Shown one piece after another: positions 45,901 through 57,937 of a DNA stretch of 64,000 bases (the stretch's first letter is position 1; each line of letters begins with the position of its first letter). The stretch is from the NCBI GenBank assembly GCA_964035545.1, contig OZ037767.1, positions 16,177,498-16,241,497 of the forward strand, in the 5' to 3' direction. The position numbers and the translations under genes were made by a program. The notes under the pieces were generated by a model that was not told the origin of the DNA, ran no database searches, and saw only the letters and a program-made list of their open reading frames with translations. Source of the stretch: Bugula neritina (Eukaryota > Bryozoa > Gymnolaemata > Cheilostomatida > Bugulidae).

Positions 45901-48601
45901 GTCCACTGTATGCGTTGAGAAAACATTCGCACTTGTCGCTCAGCATTCTCAACGCAAGTGCGAATCGTCTCTGTCGTCGTCACTTAATTGGCTGGTAGTT
46001 ATTCAGCGAGCCCAATTTCTTTATTTTAGTACTACATTCCAGTAAATTGCGTTTTATTAAAAGTGAGTGCGATTTAAAAATGAAAGCTTCATTTATCACG
46101 CATCACTGGCGCTACAGTGGACACCTTTGCTACTTGTGATTTCAATTTTCGCATGCGAAAATACGCACCGTGTGGCCCTAGGCTTACTCAGTGCAGAGGA
46201 ACCTGCATGTCAATACAGATGACTCAATCATCCTTCTGCAACTGTCAATCAATCACTCAGAGAGAGGTTGGCGGTGTGAGTGATTGACAGGTGTCAGGAG
46301 GAGGAGACTAGTCACATTATGTACTAACTCTCTGCTGTGTATTATGAAGTGTCACGTGACTGAGTCATTGTATTCTTAGTGGGTGATTTGTCACTTTCAT
46401 TTCAAGTGTAGAGGTTGTGAGGTGCAGATGTGGTTATCCTGTGTTACTATTTATTAGATAGAAAAGATTAGAAAGAGGGCTACAAACCTGAGGCTAGAAA
46501 TATATGGATATTTGAAAAGCTGCACACAGATAGTGGATAATTATAGAATAGATCTGGCCTTGAGTAAGACAATTGGCAGACAGTCTCTGCTGGACACAGT
46601 ACAACATGCAGTTGATAAGTTCAATGATGCAGGGATTGTGAGAGAATACAAAGAGATGAGTGAGAAGATAAAAAAGGCTACAGATATTGGTGTAATAGAG
46701 AAGTGTGTACTTCCAGACAGCATCTTGGTACCAACATGTAGGTGGAGTCTATAAATAGTAACACTAACTGTAAGTGATTGTCTGCCTGTAATCAGTTAAA
46801 TTGCTTTTATCGAATATTTTAATAGGAGAATAAAGAGAAACCTCTGATAATTCGAAAAATTGATGGAATTTATTTATTAGAGAATTGAGTTTTGTTCTAC
46901 TCTCACATTATGAGACATTTCTGCTGTGTTTCAGAGTTTATGATGTATAAGTGAGCTGCTAAACTGTGTTATGCTGACTACGTGCTGTCAGTATTAACAA
47001 AATATTCTCACTTAGACCTGTGCATCACGTAGCAACTTGTAGTAACTACAGACTGCTTGTATTTAAAACATCTTTTCATTTCAAGTTTGAAAAGCTGTTC
47101 CCCACCTCCTCAGGTGATGAGATTCTCAAGTTATAGTATTGTTGTTTTGTTGTTGCAGACAGTGAAGACAGTCTGGGGCTGAAGCTGCTGCAGCCACCAG
47201 CTTCTCTTCAATCTGATGGACTTCCTGTACGTGGACAGTGTGTCTCAGTAAATATCTCAGCTGATGGACATATGATTTGTCGGACAGGAGGAGGTGTAGA
47301 AGTAATAAATAAAGACACTCTGGATACCATCAGCTCAGTGAAGAACACCAACACTACAAAGTGGTGGGATATAATCCAACCTGAAGGGGTGATGGTTGGC
47401 TGCTGGTATAACAAGAAGGAGAAAACAGCTGAAGTCTCACTTCTTGATCCGAACTCCTTTGAAAAGTCTCGCTCTGTCTACAAGCAGTCAGTAGATGAGC
47501 TCTTCGCTTACTATAGAATAGCTCAGCACCTCTCACTGATCTATATTGTAGACAAGAGAGAGAAACAGCTGGTAGTCTGTGACCTAGTTGACAATAAAAT
47601 ACAGAAGTTTCCTCTTCCTGAGATGGAGTACCCTCTACCTGTATGCATCCTCCCAGACTCAACTCTCCTCATAGGAGACTTCACTGTAGATGGTAAAGTG
47701 AGAAGATATAAAGTGGAGAACACAACTCTCACTCTGATGTGGGAGTTTCGTCACATCTCAGACCCAACTGGTATTTCCTTTGATCCAACATCTGAACTGA
47801 TTCACATCTGTACACTGAATGGACCTCTCTTCATCCTCTCACTTGAAGGTAAATACTCTGTTTATTATAGTAAGTTTAGTTATTTTATATATAATTATGT
47901 TGCAGTAAATAATATATTTTAATAATTAACAGTAAACAAATTCTACTCTTAAGATATAATATTGTTAGTATTTATCAAGTCACTGATGTTAATTTTAGCT
48001 AAAAGTTATGTAATAAAGACTGTAACATGCTGATAGTAGATGTTACATTCTTCATCACATGACTTGTAGCTAATAATAGTATTAGTGAATAATACTGCCT
48101 CCCTACAATAAATTTATTTCCAGCTGCAGTAACATGTAGGATGTTAGCACAGGTAAAAGTGTATATTATACTGTATAAGGTGTACTATGTGTAGTGTGCA
48201 GTGAGCTCTTAGTAAACTCTCTATGTGATAATGTTGGAGTAGCTGCAGTAGTATTAGAAATAGACATGTGGGTGTGTTCTTGCTAAAAGCCACAGGCTAA
48301 GTTTGTGGGTCAAGGTCATTACAGTAGTATAATGAGACACTATTTTCTGCTCTGTTTGAATATTTACTTCATGCATATAACCTGCTTAGTTCCATCTTTA
48401 CAGGAAGTCTGTCTGTTTCTCTTAATACATACCACCTGCTACCATATGATGCTATTATTTACAGGTCAACTGGTGCTTACAGTTCCCAGAAAAAGTCTTG
48501 GTGTGAGTGGCCGGGTGCTGGACATTGCTGTGTATAACAGAAACACTGTGTTTCTAGCATGTGGATGTGATGGTCTAAAGAGATACACAATAAAATACTA
48601 A
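42805..48601 (+). CDS. TRIM-like RING/B-box E3 ligase candidate A (621 aa)
   Basis: Seven exons: 42805-42986, 43622-43802, 44000-44189, 45458-45663, 46458-46737, 47159-47848, 48465-48601; every intron is GT-AG and every phase agrees. Domains in order: C3HC4 RING (about residues 17-62, CGYC...LPCLHVYCMRC...CAYC), two B-box-like zinc fingers (about 82-125 and 150-180), a coiled-coil-rich segment (about 185-345), then a C-terminal beta-propeller-like region (about 350-620) with repeating hydrophobic strands. Family knowledge: the RING recruits a ubiquitin-loaded E2, the B-box/coiled coil oligomerises, and the propeller (NHL-type in TRIM2/3/32/71) binds target. The ligase role is inferred from the RING. 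No frame defect. AATAAA lies at 48891. A near-identical paralogue follows 15 kb downstream. Confidence 0.88.
43622..43802 (+). CDS. TRIM A exon 2, first B-box
   Basis: Acceptor ATATATTGTAG, donor GTGAGTCTTT. Encodes CDVCKDGTEAATFCVDSQKR then LCQQHQE, the cysteine/histidine ligands of a B-box, completed by H residues at the start of exon 3. Confidence 0.9.
44000..44189 (+). CDS. TRIM A exon 3, second B-box
   Basis: Acceptor TTATTATACAG, donor GTATTTACTT. Begins NHRELMGDRH and carries CEHHKQEQLTEVCSKCHQIF then CMRCDMRTGC, a B-box2-type C-x2-H-x8-C-x2-C finger. Confidence 0.9.
44756..45060 (+). repeat. TRIM intron 3 segment also present elsewhere
   Basis: About 300 bases of intron 3 (around TTTTTAGTGGAGCAAATATA) are also found at 53996-54290 and, with a roughly 40-bp gap, in intron 3 of the paralogue (59690-59945). 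The copy outside the genes suggests this is a mobile or duplicated segment. Confidence 0.8.
45458..45663 (+). CDS. TRIM A exon 4, coiled coil part 1
   Basis: Acceptor TTTTATGTATACAG, donor GTATGCTGAC. Encodes heptad-like ESLTGGIETLSEKVAKLN, then KELSKIEDEVKKMVARVN. Confidence 0.88.
45836..46190. mobile_element. MITE with about 75-bp terminal inverted repeats, intact copy
   Basis: Left end GCCTAGGGCCACACGGTGCG and its inverse CGCACCGTGTGGCCCTAGGC at the right end; the arms continue through ACAAGTAGCAAAGGTGTCCA on the left and its inverse on the right. TA flanks both ends, compatible with a TA target duplication. Length about 350 bp, no coding capacity. It sits in intron 4 of gene A; the same insertion, damaged, is in gene B. 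Confidence 0.88.
46458..46737 (+). CDS. TRIM A exon 5, coiled coil part 2
   Basis: Acceptor ACTATTTATTAG, donor GTAGGTGGAG. Encodes IEKIRKRATNLRLEIYGYL and helical text to IEKCVLPDSILVPT. It joins the propeller exon through a split tyrosine codon. Confidence 0.85.
47159..47848 (+). CDS. TRIM A exon 6, beta-propeller region
   Basis: A 690-base exon, acceptor TTGTTGTTGCAG, donor GTAAATACTC. Recurrent strand patterns such as VNISADGHMICRTGGGVEVI, PVCILPDSTLLIGDFTVDG and GISFDPTSELIHICTLNG suggest blades of an NHL/WD-like propeller, though no canonical NHL signature is clear. Confidence 0.85.
48465..48601 (+). CDS. TRIM A exon 7, last propeller blade
   Basis: Acceptor ATTATTTACAG, stop TAA. Encodes QLVLTVPRKSLGVSGRV, then LDIAVYNRNTVFLACGCDG, ending KRYTIKY. 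Two residues shorter than in gene B around GRVLD. Confidence 0.88.
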
Positions 48602-48890
48602 ACTTACCAGCTACAGTTTACTAATAATCAGCTCAGTGAGGTACTGAGAGATAAAATGGATATTTGTCATCAACATAATTATATTCATTACAATTCAATA
48701 CACACACTAATGATAGTGTCAGGTATATTATATTGTGTGTTTCATTTACACTGTAATTATACTTCTGTATATTATTCCATGTTCAACAGAACTTGCACTG
48801 CTTATATGCATTATTTTATGGTAATTGTCATGAATTGTAGTTATTTAAGATATTTGACTGTATAAAATATGTGTTGCTATTTTACTATCT

Positions 48891-48896
48891 AATAAA
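48891..48896 (+). terminator. Poly(A) signal of TRIM A
   Basis: AATAAA about 290 bases after the stop, followed by a T-rich, GT-containing stretch (TTTATTTGTTAGTG). Another AATAAA-like string overlaps the stop codon region (CAATAAAATAC). Confidence 0.5.
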
Positions 48897-48899
48897 AGT

Positions 48900-49535
48900 T
48901 TATTTGTTAGTGAAAAGATATTTTGTTTTCATGCCTCATTAGCTTTAGTTCAAGTTGAGTTTGGTTACTAAAAAATAATCTTTACTGGAGCAGTAACTGT
49001 AAATGACTCCTCTGTGGGAAAATGCATTCACTGAATTGACAATCAGGTGCAAGTAACTCCAACATGACTGTAGGCAAGTTTTTCCAAACATATATAAAAT
49101 ACATTTTATTGCTGTGTATACAACAGCATTGAGTAGCCAATCAAATTGTTTCTTGTTGTGCATTTAGGAATCTGATAAATAATAATATATAAGGCAATCA
49201 ACTAGATATAAACACTGTTTTACTCTACACATGAGCTGTCTGTGATACAGTCGCTTTGTAAAATGTGTTTCATTTGATCAGTTTAGTTCAATTGGTTGCA
49301 ATTTAATTATGATGTGTTGCCCTATTCACCTGGTAGAAATACCATGTGTACTGACAGAGGACAACTCCTAAGCATGTCTAAAGGCTTCCTTTTAGTAAAC
49401 AAGATATCACAATGCTATCATCTGATTGGACAATTCTGTTCTCATGAAACTGCAATTAGTGCTCTTGTGTGAATTGAGACAAGTTGCCACGTTGGCTTTA
49501 TAAAATGCAAATAGTGCAGGAAAAGCTGAATCTGC
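48900..49535. other. No gene recognised
   Basis: Spacer after gene A. No supported exon or repeat. Confidence 0.4.
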
Positions 49536-49539
49536 TGCA

Positions 49540-51450
<1,911 letters not shown>

Positions 51451-51992
51451 ATCCCTCCTGAGTTATTTTTACATACAACTTTAAATTATTCATTTAATTT
51501 TATAGTTGCCTTATTTTATTAGTGTGTATGGATAAATGATACTTTATTTAGTTTTATTATTTGAACTAATGAGTCTTTCATCCATCTTTTACCCGACAAT
51601 TATTATGTATATTCACTTTTCTTATAATAAAGAGATTTTCATCGGAGTATTTTAAGACAGTTTATATAACATGAAATACATATCCAAGTTCATATCTGTA
51701 CTGACACTATCAAGAACAAGCATGAGAAATCTAAAGGTTTTACATAATATTTATTTACATAATGGGAAAAGAAGTTTACATTTCAGCGCATCTGATTCAG
51801 TAACATCTCAAGTAGATATCAGTGTATTGACAGGCAAAGAAATCAAGTTGCTATTTTGACCACCAAACAAACCCCATACATAAGATAATGAGACAACTCT
51901 CACATAGTGTCATATAATAGTATATGATATAAATAATAAGCAATGCAATAATTGAGAAGGTAAAACAATATTTACAACAAGGTACAGCCATT

Positions 51993-52681
51993 TAGACCAT
52001 GTAAAACTCAGCCAATCAGCGAAGTGTACCAGGTCAATGTCTTACCATTGTAACTGATATAAAATTCTGCAAGTTCAATTGCAAAATGCATGCTTCTAAA
52101 AGCTAGTTGTGCAACTTTTTTTTATGCATTATTTAATTTCATATCTTAAATTGATGACTCTTGAAATGAATTTTTAAAATGTCTAAATTAAGTGTTTATA
52201 AATTGCAATTAAAAATTTCATGTCTAGAAAAATGACCTGGTACACTTTTGCAACTTAAGGCCAATTATTACATAACTGCCAGCTTAGTAGTTATTTGTTG
52301 TTGCAGCTTGAATGGGTTATTGTTTAGCATTGGAAGCTTGCAATGCTAAACAATAACTCATTCAAGCTGCAACAACAAATAACTACTAAGCTGGCAGTTA
52401 TGTAATAATTGGCCTTAAGTTGCAAAAGTGTACCAGGTCATTTTTCTAGACATGAAATTTTTAATTGCATTTTATAAACACTTAATTTAGACATTTCAAA
52501 AATTCATTTCAAGAGTCATCAATTTAAGATATGAAATTAAATAATGCATGAAAAAAAAGTTGCACAACTAGCTTTTAGAAGCATGCATTTTGCAATTGAA
52601 CTTGCAGAATTTTATATCAGTTACAATGGTAAGACATTGACCTGGTACACTTCGCTGATTGGCTGAGTTTCACATGGTCTA
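51993..52681. mobile_element. Foldback element with 340-bp inverted arms
   Basis: Left arm 51993-52332 (TAGACCATGTAAAACTCAGC...) is the near-perfect inverse of right arm 52341-52681 (...GTTTCACATGGTCTA), with an 8-base loop. The paralogous site in duplication copy 1 (near 4352, ACAGCAATTGGTAAG) lacks it, so it inserted after duplication or was lost precisely from copy 1. Target duplication is at most 2-4 bases (ATT or TA). No coding capacity. Confidence 0.9.
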
Positions 52682-52872
52682 TTGGTAGGGCGAATTATAG
52701 ATTGTGATATATTATAAAGTGTATTAGCTAAAGGCATTGATGTTAATAGATCATATTATAGATACGCTGCAATTTAATTTATTGGCTTTCTATCTTATTG
52801 ATGGTTGAATGTTTCAGAAAATGTTATCTGCAGCAAATATGTTGTTGAAGAAAGAATATCTGCAGCAAAATC

Positions 52873-53038
52873 TTATTTCATGATGGAGTTTATTCGTTTA
52901 TACTCCTTGTTATACTCTTTCACGTTAAACTCAGCCTCAAACTTTTCCCTCCATTCGCACACTGAAGGTATCCTGTCACATGACTCTATGTTTAGCAGCT
53001 CTGTAAACATCTCCGCCCATAATCTCGACTTGTATATT
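52873..53038 (-). pseudogene. Duplicated last BUB1 exon
   Basis: Same length, acceptor and stop as 4717-4552, with one change near the end (NVKEYNKEY for NMKEYNKEY). Open and undamaged, but without the catalytic exons it cannot make a kinase. Confidence 0.88.
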
Positions 53039-53241
53039 CTGGAGAGGAGAAAACTCCATATAATAATTACATTATTCTCACTACTCCATATAGTATAACA
53101 GCAATGTGAATACATGTAATGCAGCTGTTGACAGAAAGTATCAATAAAGCTCCTCACCATCAAACTTATTATTACAACATAAACTGCTGGTAAGACAATT
53201 CCTAATATTAGTGAGAAAACTTGTGCCAGCTACAAGCCTAC

Positions 53242-53351
53242 CTGTGCAAATTGAACTTGGCTGGTTGCCAAAGCTGGCCGTTGTATGTGACAAGCATGTA
53301 GTTTTGGAAGAGTAGAGTGTACACTGTGCCCAGAATTCCAAACAGATCCGT
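53242..53351 (-). pseudogene. Duplicated penultimate BUB1 exon
   Basis: Counterpart of 5030-4921 with intact splice sites; a few substitutions relative to the original. The donor-side remnant of the preceding exon survives near 53685-53695 only as about 10 bases. Confidence 0.88.
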
Positions 53352-53389
53352 CTGAAATATGCATGATACTGCTGGGAATACAGTGTCAG

Positions 53390-53670
53390 TAATACAGTAA
53401 TACTAGCTGAGTAATACAGTAATACAAGCTGAGTAATACAGTAATACTAGCTGAGTAATACAGTAATACTAACTGAGTAATACAGTAATACTAACTGAGT
53501 AATACAGTAATACTAGCTGAGTAATACAGTAATACAAGCTGAGTAATACAGTAATTTTAACTGAGTAATACAGTAATATAACTAGCTGAGTAATACAGTA
53601 ATACAAGCTGAGTAATACAGTAATACTAGCTGAATAATACAGTAATATTAGCTGAGTAATACGAGACAGT
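53390..53670. repeat. 22-bp minisatellite A, short paralogous array
   Basis: About 13 copies of the AGTAATACTAGCTGAGTAAT unit, including imperfect copies not shared with 5066-5779. It shows copy-number change since the duplication. Confidence 0.93.
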
Positions 53671-53694
53671 ACCTGGTAAATCCAAACTAATAAA

Positions 53695-55480
53695 ACTATT
53701 TTATTTTCTCATAAACCAGGTGTGCTGAAATATAAATATATGACATGAATAGATGTGCATACAAATATATTTTATTTCATATAATAATATAGATTGTAAT
53801 CCTTATGTTGCCTACAAGTGCCAAACACAGAAAACTTGAGTGAAAATATAAAAAGAGCTAAATGCTGTAGTAGATTACATAACATTTGTATGACTGCTGC
53901 TTTAACCATAGTTACTGTTTCAATTTTAGCAGCAGTTATAGTCTGTATACATATAGTGCTGTCAAATATTTTTGAACTGCTTTTATTATTTACGGAGTTG
54001 ATGATTATATATAACTCATTCATTTTAGATTCAGATTTTTTAGTGGAGCAAATATATCTACTAGGTATGCAGTAAATTGTTTATAGGGATCAGTTTGACT
54101 GGCTGCAAAAAATTTCCTGTTGTTTTTTGCTTTAAAGAAACTTTTTAACCTCCATTCGTAGCAGGAGGGGTAGCAGCTAGGGTAGAGTAAATATTAGACA
54201 CATCGATGTAGAAGTAAACTTAGATTATAGAGTGTAGTGTGGATAAATAAGTGAACTACATAAAACGGAGGTTTTATAGTTATACATATATAGAAACATG
54301 TTTGCATAGTATAAAAAGTACATTGCATATTCTCGTGTGTCATGTTCAAGTGCTTTGCTATTATGTTAACAAAACTCAAACTCACCATTGCTTCATTTTT
54401 TTATATTTAATTTTAAAATAGGGATAGTTTAAATGTGTAATATATTTAATTATATACAGCTAAGTTCAAAGTGTAAATCTTGTCTAAAAGTCAAACTGCT
54501 GTTTTTTATATGCTTTTAAGGTAAAGACTGCCTGTTAAGTTTGCGAGTTACTTTTGGTATTTCAATACCTGAGCTACTATATATTTTCTCTATATTTAAA
54601 CTTAAAATTATAAAAATACAGAAAGAAGATATAGAAACAACATGTAACATTTAGTACTGAGTGATTTCAAGACAAATTCTTAAAAGCATGCATCATTGTA
54701 TTCTGTTTGCCTAAATAGTTATAATTCCTCGACTCCATCAGCAGTTTAAATAGTTGAAACAACATCTGTCACATGCACAGCCTACTTTCTTCCTGGGCAA
54801 AAGGTTTCTGTTATTGTGGCAGCAGCTTTTAATAATACAGTCTTTAATTTTTAAGCTAAACAAATTAGTTTAGTTACTCTTGCAAGCCAAGAGATAAAAG
54901 GTTAAGCATTTATTATGTCCCATAATTATTATGTAACAAGATCTACTTTCAAAAGATTCACACCAAGAAATTAGCTGTAAAATTACTGATCAATCTGTGA
55001 GGATTAAAATTTGAGAAACTCAGAAAGCCAAAAATCAAAAGCTGTAATTGTCAAGTTACATAATAGAGCAGGTGGCATTATTTGGTAGTTGCAGTCAATT
55101 TTTGAGCAATTATATACTGTGCGTGAGAACCAAACCCATGAATTCAGTCCAACTTATACTAGATTGAATCCCGTAAATTTGTTTTTAAAGTTTAGGTCGT
55201 CTTTATCACATTAAAAAAAAATACGCTAACCATTTTTAATTATAACAGATGAATTTATGCAATACTGTATTCTTTCAGCTACATTATTTCTAGCTTTTAT
55301 TTGCCAAGTTGAATCTTTGAAAATATCATTGTAAAAGTTTTACACCTATTTTCAAACTTCCAAGTTTTATTTGAAAGAAAATATGGTTATAGAATACTAT
55401 TATTAAAAATATGTTACATGCCAAACAATATACATTATATAGTTGAGCTGCTCAAAGCATACATTAATTTAAAAAGCGGT
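53695..55480 (+). repeat. Dispersed repeat R1, copy e
   Basis: The most complete copy: ACCAGGTGTGCTGAA at 53713, GTAGTAGATTACATAACA at 53866, TTCAAGTGCTTTGCTATTAT at 54345, GAGGATTAAAATTTGAGAA at about 55000 and AGAAAATATGGTTATAGA at about 55375. It is interrupted at 53996-54290 by TRIM intron 3 sequence. Confidence 0.78.
53996..54290 (+). repeat. Extra copy of TRIM intron 3 segment
   Basis: Matches 44756-45060 of gene A intron 3. It retains the AGGGGTAGCAGCTAGGG part that is missing in gene B, so it was not derived from gene B in its present form. Confidence 0.8.
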
Positions 55481-55870
55481 TTGTTTTCTATAATAATATA
55501 CCATAATAATACATAAAGCGAAAAAGAAAAAGACTTAACATATATATAGATACACATTAACAGACAGAGTCATAATAACAGCATGCCACATACAATTGGC
55601 CAGCTATAGAGAAGGAATACTGGCTAGTTGTAGTATTGGACAAGAGGTGGAGCTGTCGAGCTGTCAAGCATTTGCATGATAGTCTCGGGTCCCGGGTCTC
55701 GGGTTCTATCATATTTTAATCATCTTGTTGTGTGTAAATTGTAGTTTCACGGTGTAAATGGTGTGAACAGTGTGAATAAAATTAACTATCTACACTAAAA
55801 CATACACCCGTATGGAACTTTCATATCAACCTAGGAGGGCAGTTACAACTATTCAATGCTAGGTTTAAAT

Positions 55871-56512
55871 CACCAGCTTTCCATGGATCGATCTGAGAAA
55901 TGTGCTCAGATCGATCGTTTTTTTTCGTGCCAATGTCAGATCGATCTCTCAGAGTTGCCTCCTCTTAAGTTAAGGGTACTTTGATAGTATAATTTGTTTG
56001 CCTATTTGAGTGATTAAAGCTACTTACTATTGTTGAAAACAAGATTGTTGTGATCTAAAATTTATTCCCAGGTATAAACTATACGCAGCAAAGGTTTTAG
56101 TGTAAAGCAATTTGGCCAATTTAAATCGATTAATTTTAATTTCTTAGCTTGACAGCTTATATAAAATTGATAGCTGTTTTGCAGATTATTAATAAACTTA
56201 CAGGACTGTTAGGCTTAAAATTGCACAGCAAACGGCTAATGAAACTAAGTTTTAATATTCTTTAAAATTTAATTTAAATGCTACCATATTTGTTACCTTC
56301 TACTGCATATAATCGAGCTTTACTAACCATTGTACTAAAAGTCAAAGTTTTGGCATCTGAAAAGGTGGCTATCATAATTATTTAATACTTTGCTTAGTAA
56401 TTATCAATAAGTTATCGTTTTTATTAGCAGACAACATTGTAGCAACCAGTCTTTTTCTACTTCTCAGATAGAGCTGGCGTCTTTCCATGGATCGACCCAT
56501 GGAAAGCTGGTG
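55871..56512. mobile_element. Inverted-repeat-bounded segment carrying TRIM intron 1 sequence
   Basis: CACCAGCTTTCCATGG at 55871-55886 is matched in inverse by CCATGGAAAGCTGGTG at 56497-56512. The left end also forms a hairpin (GATCGATCTGAG/CTCAGATCGATC, 55888-55916). About 250 bases (56265-56510) match intron 1 of both TRIM genes (43180-43390 and 58110-58370). Confidence 0.6.
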
Positions 56513-57749
56513 AATGACAGAAATGAAATATTCCTGAGTGCACATTTAATCAAAAAGAGTGTCAATAATAGTTACTGCATGTAGACTTTGCTCCTGGTAA
56601 GTTGATTAGAATAATTTACATTACCGTTCTTTTTACTTAAGTGATGGAAAATTTTTATCTAGAGAGCAACCCTGATTGAAAACTGAATTTATCTAAAGTT
56701 TGTTACTTCAAGTACTATACAAATATTATTAGTAGGTTGGCATTTCTTATCTTACCTTATGTGTGTTTAATATAAATATAAAACTTGAGATAAACATTCT
56801 CATGTGATATAATGTAGTCTGGAGTTATATCACATGACTGGACTATTTCTTCTAGAGTTAGGGTGGGTTACCTGACAGCCCACACATATATAACCTACAC
56901 TATAACACATGATGTAGGAACACTGGCACAGCTGAGGCTAGGCTGACTAATAATTATACTAAGTATGTTTTGTGTATAGAAAGAGAATACTGGCTACAAA
57001 ATATGGAGTAATTTTATTCACTGATAGACTAACTGTTTGATATTACATAATAAGAAAGAGAATTATAGATGAAATAGAAAATATTCTTTAAACAGTATTA
57101 TGTTTATTAAAATTAAATGGAAGTGTTTACATTTTATTCCATATAATAAAACAGGAGTATTGCCATTCTGCAAACATTGCTTTGTGAATTATTCAGTTGT
57201 AAATCTACAGGTATTAGAACTAAACGGTTTAGAATTGATAAATTTAAGAAAGGGCAAGAAATACCTGAAGAAACAATTCCTCTATAATACTAATGAGTGT
57301 TACATAACTGGGAGATAGGGATACTAGAGTCTGCAATTGATTTACTACTAGAATTAAGTGGAAAGAATGATATGTAAATAAGGCTCAATATTTTATTATA
57401 TATATTCATACAGCAACTGCCATTGTAGTTCCCTAAACCAAACATGACTGGTTACTGTATATCATGTGACTCAGCAGATACCCGCCCATTCTGCTGTAAC
57501 ATTATAACATAATTATGCACAGTCATTCGTTCGTTGACTGAAAAGGGCTACACACTGATAACTCGCAGGTTGGTATATCATTTATACACAAGTTTGGTTT
57601 ATCAATAGTTGGCAATCAGTTTGCAAGCTATAAAATATTTTAAATTATTAAAACGTTGCTTGACATAAGATTGCTTATAATAGTGATTACATAATAATTC
57701 CAATATCAACAACTGTTTCTTTAGAGCTTTTGCAAACCATATAATCATA
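56513..57749. other. Upstream region of TRIM-like gene B
   Basis: No TATA box or repeat identified. TTTCTTTAG at about 57716-57724 is a possible 5' UTR acceptor shortly before the start codon. Confidence 0.35.
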
Positions 57750-57937
57750 ATGGCTGGGAATGAGTCAAGAACCGTGAAAAAAAGATTAAACAACTCGTAT
57801 CGCTGTGGGTACTGCTCGCAGTACTTCAACAAACTTGAAGACCCCAGAACTCTGCCCTGTCTGCATGTGTACTGCATGAGATGTTTGAAGACTGACATCG
57901 GTGGTAGGAAGGATCATATCAGATGTGCTTATTGTAG
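57750..57937 (+). CDS. TRIM B exon 1, RING finger
   Basis: Start ATGGCTGGGAATGAG, donor GTGGGTTAC. From VKKRLNNSYRCGYC on, the protein is identical to gene A. Confidence 0.9.

Larger units (their letters stand above)
51485..53695 (-). repeat. Segmental duplication, copy 2 (BUB1 3' end)
   Basis: Matches 3861-5795 in the same orientation. Differences: a 690-bp foldback insertion at 51993-52681, and a shorter 22-bp array (about 13 units against 32). It stops within the kinase exon, keeping only about 10 bases before the donor, and R1 sequence follows. Confidence 0.92.
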
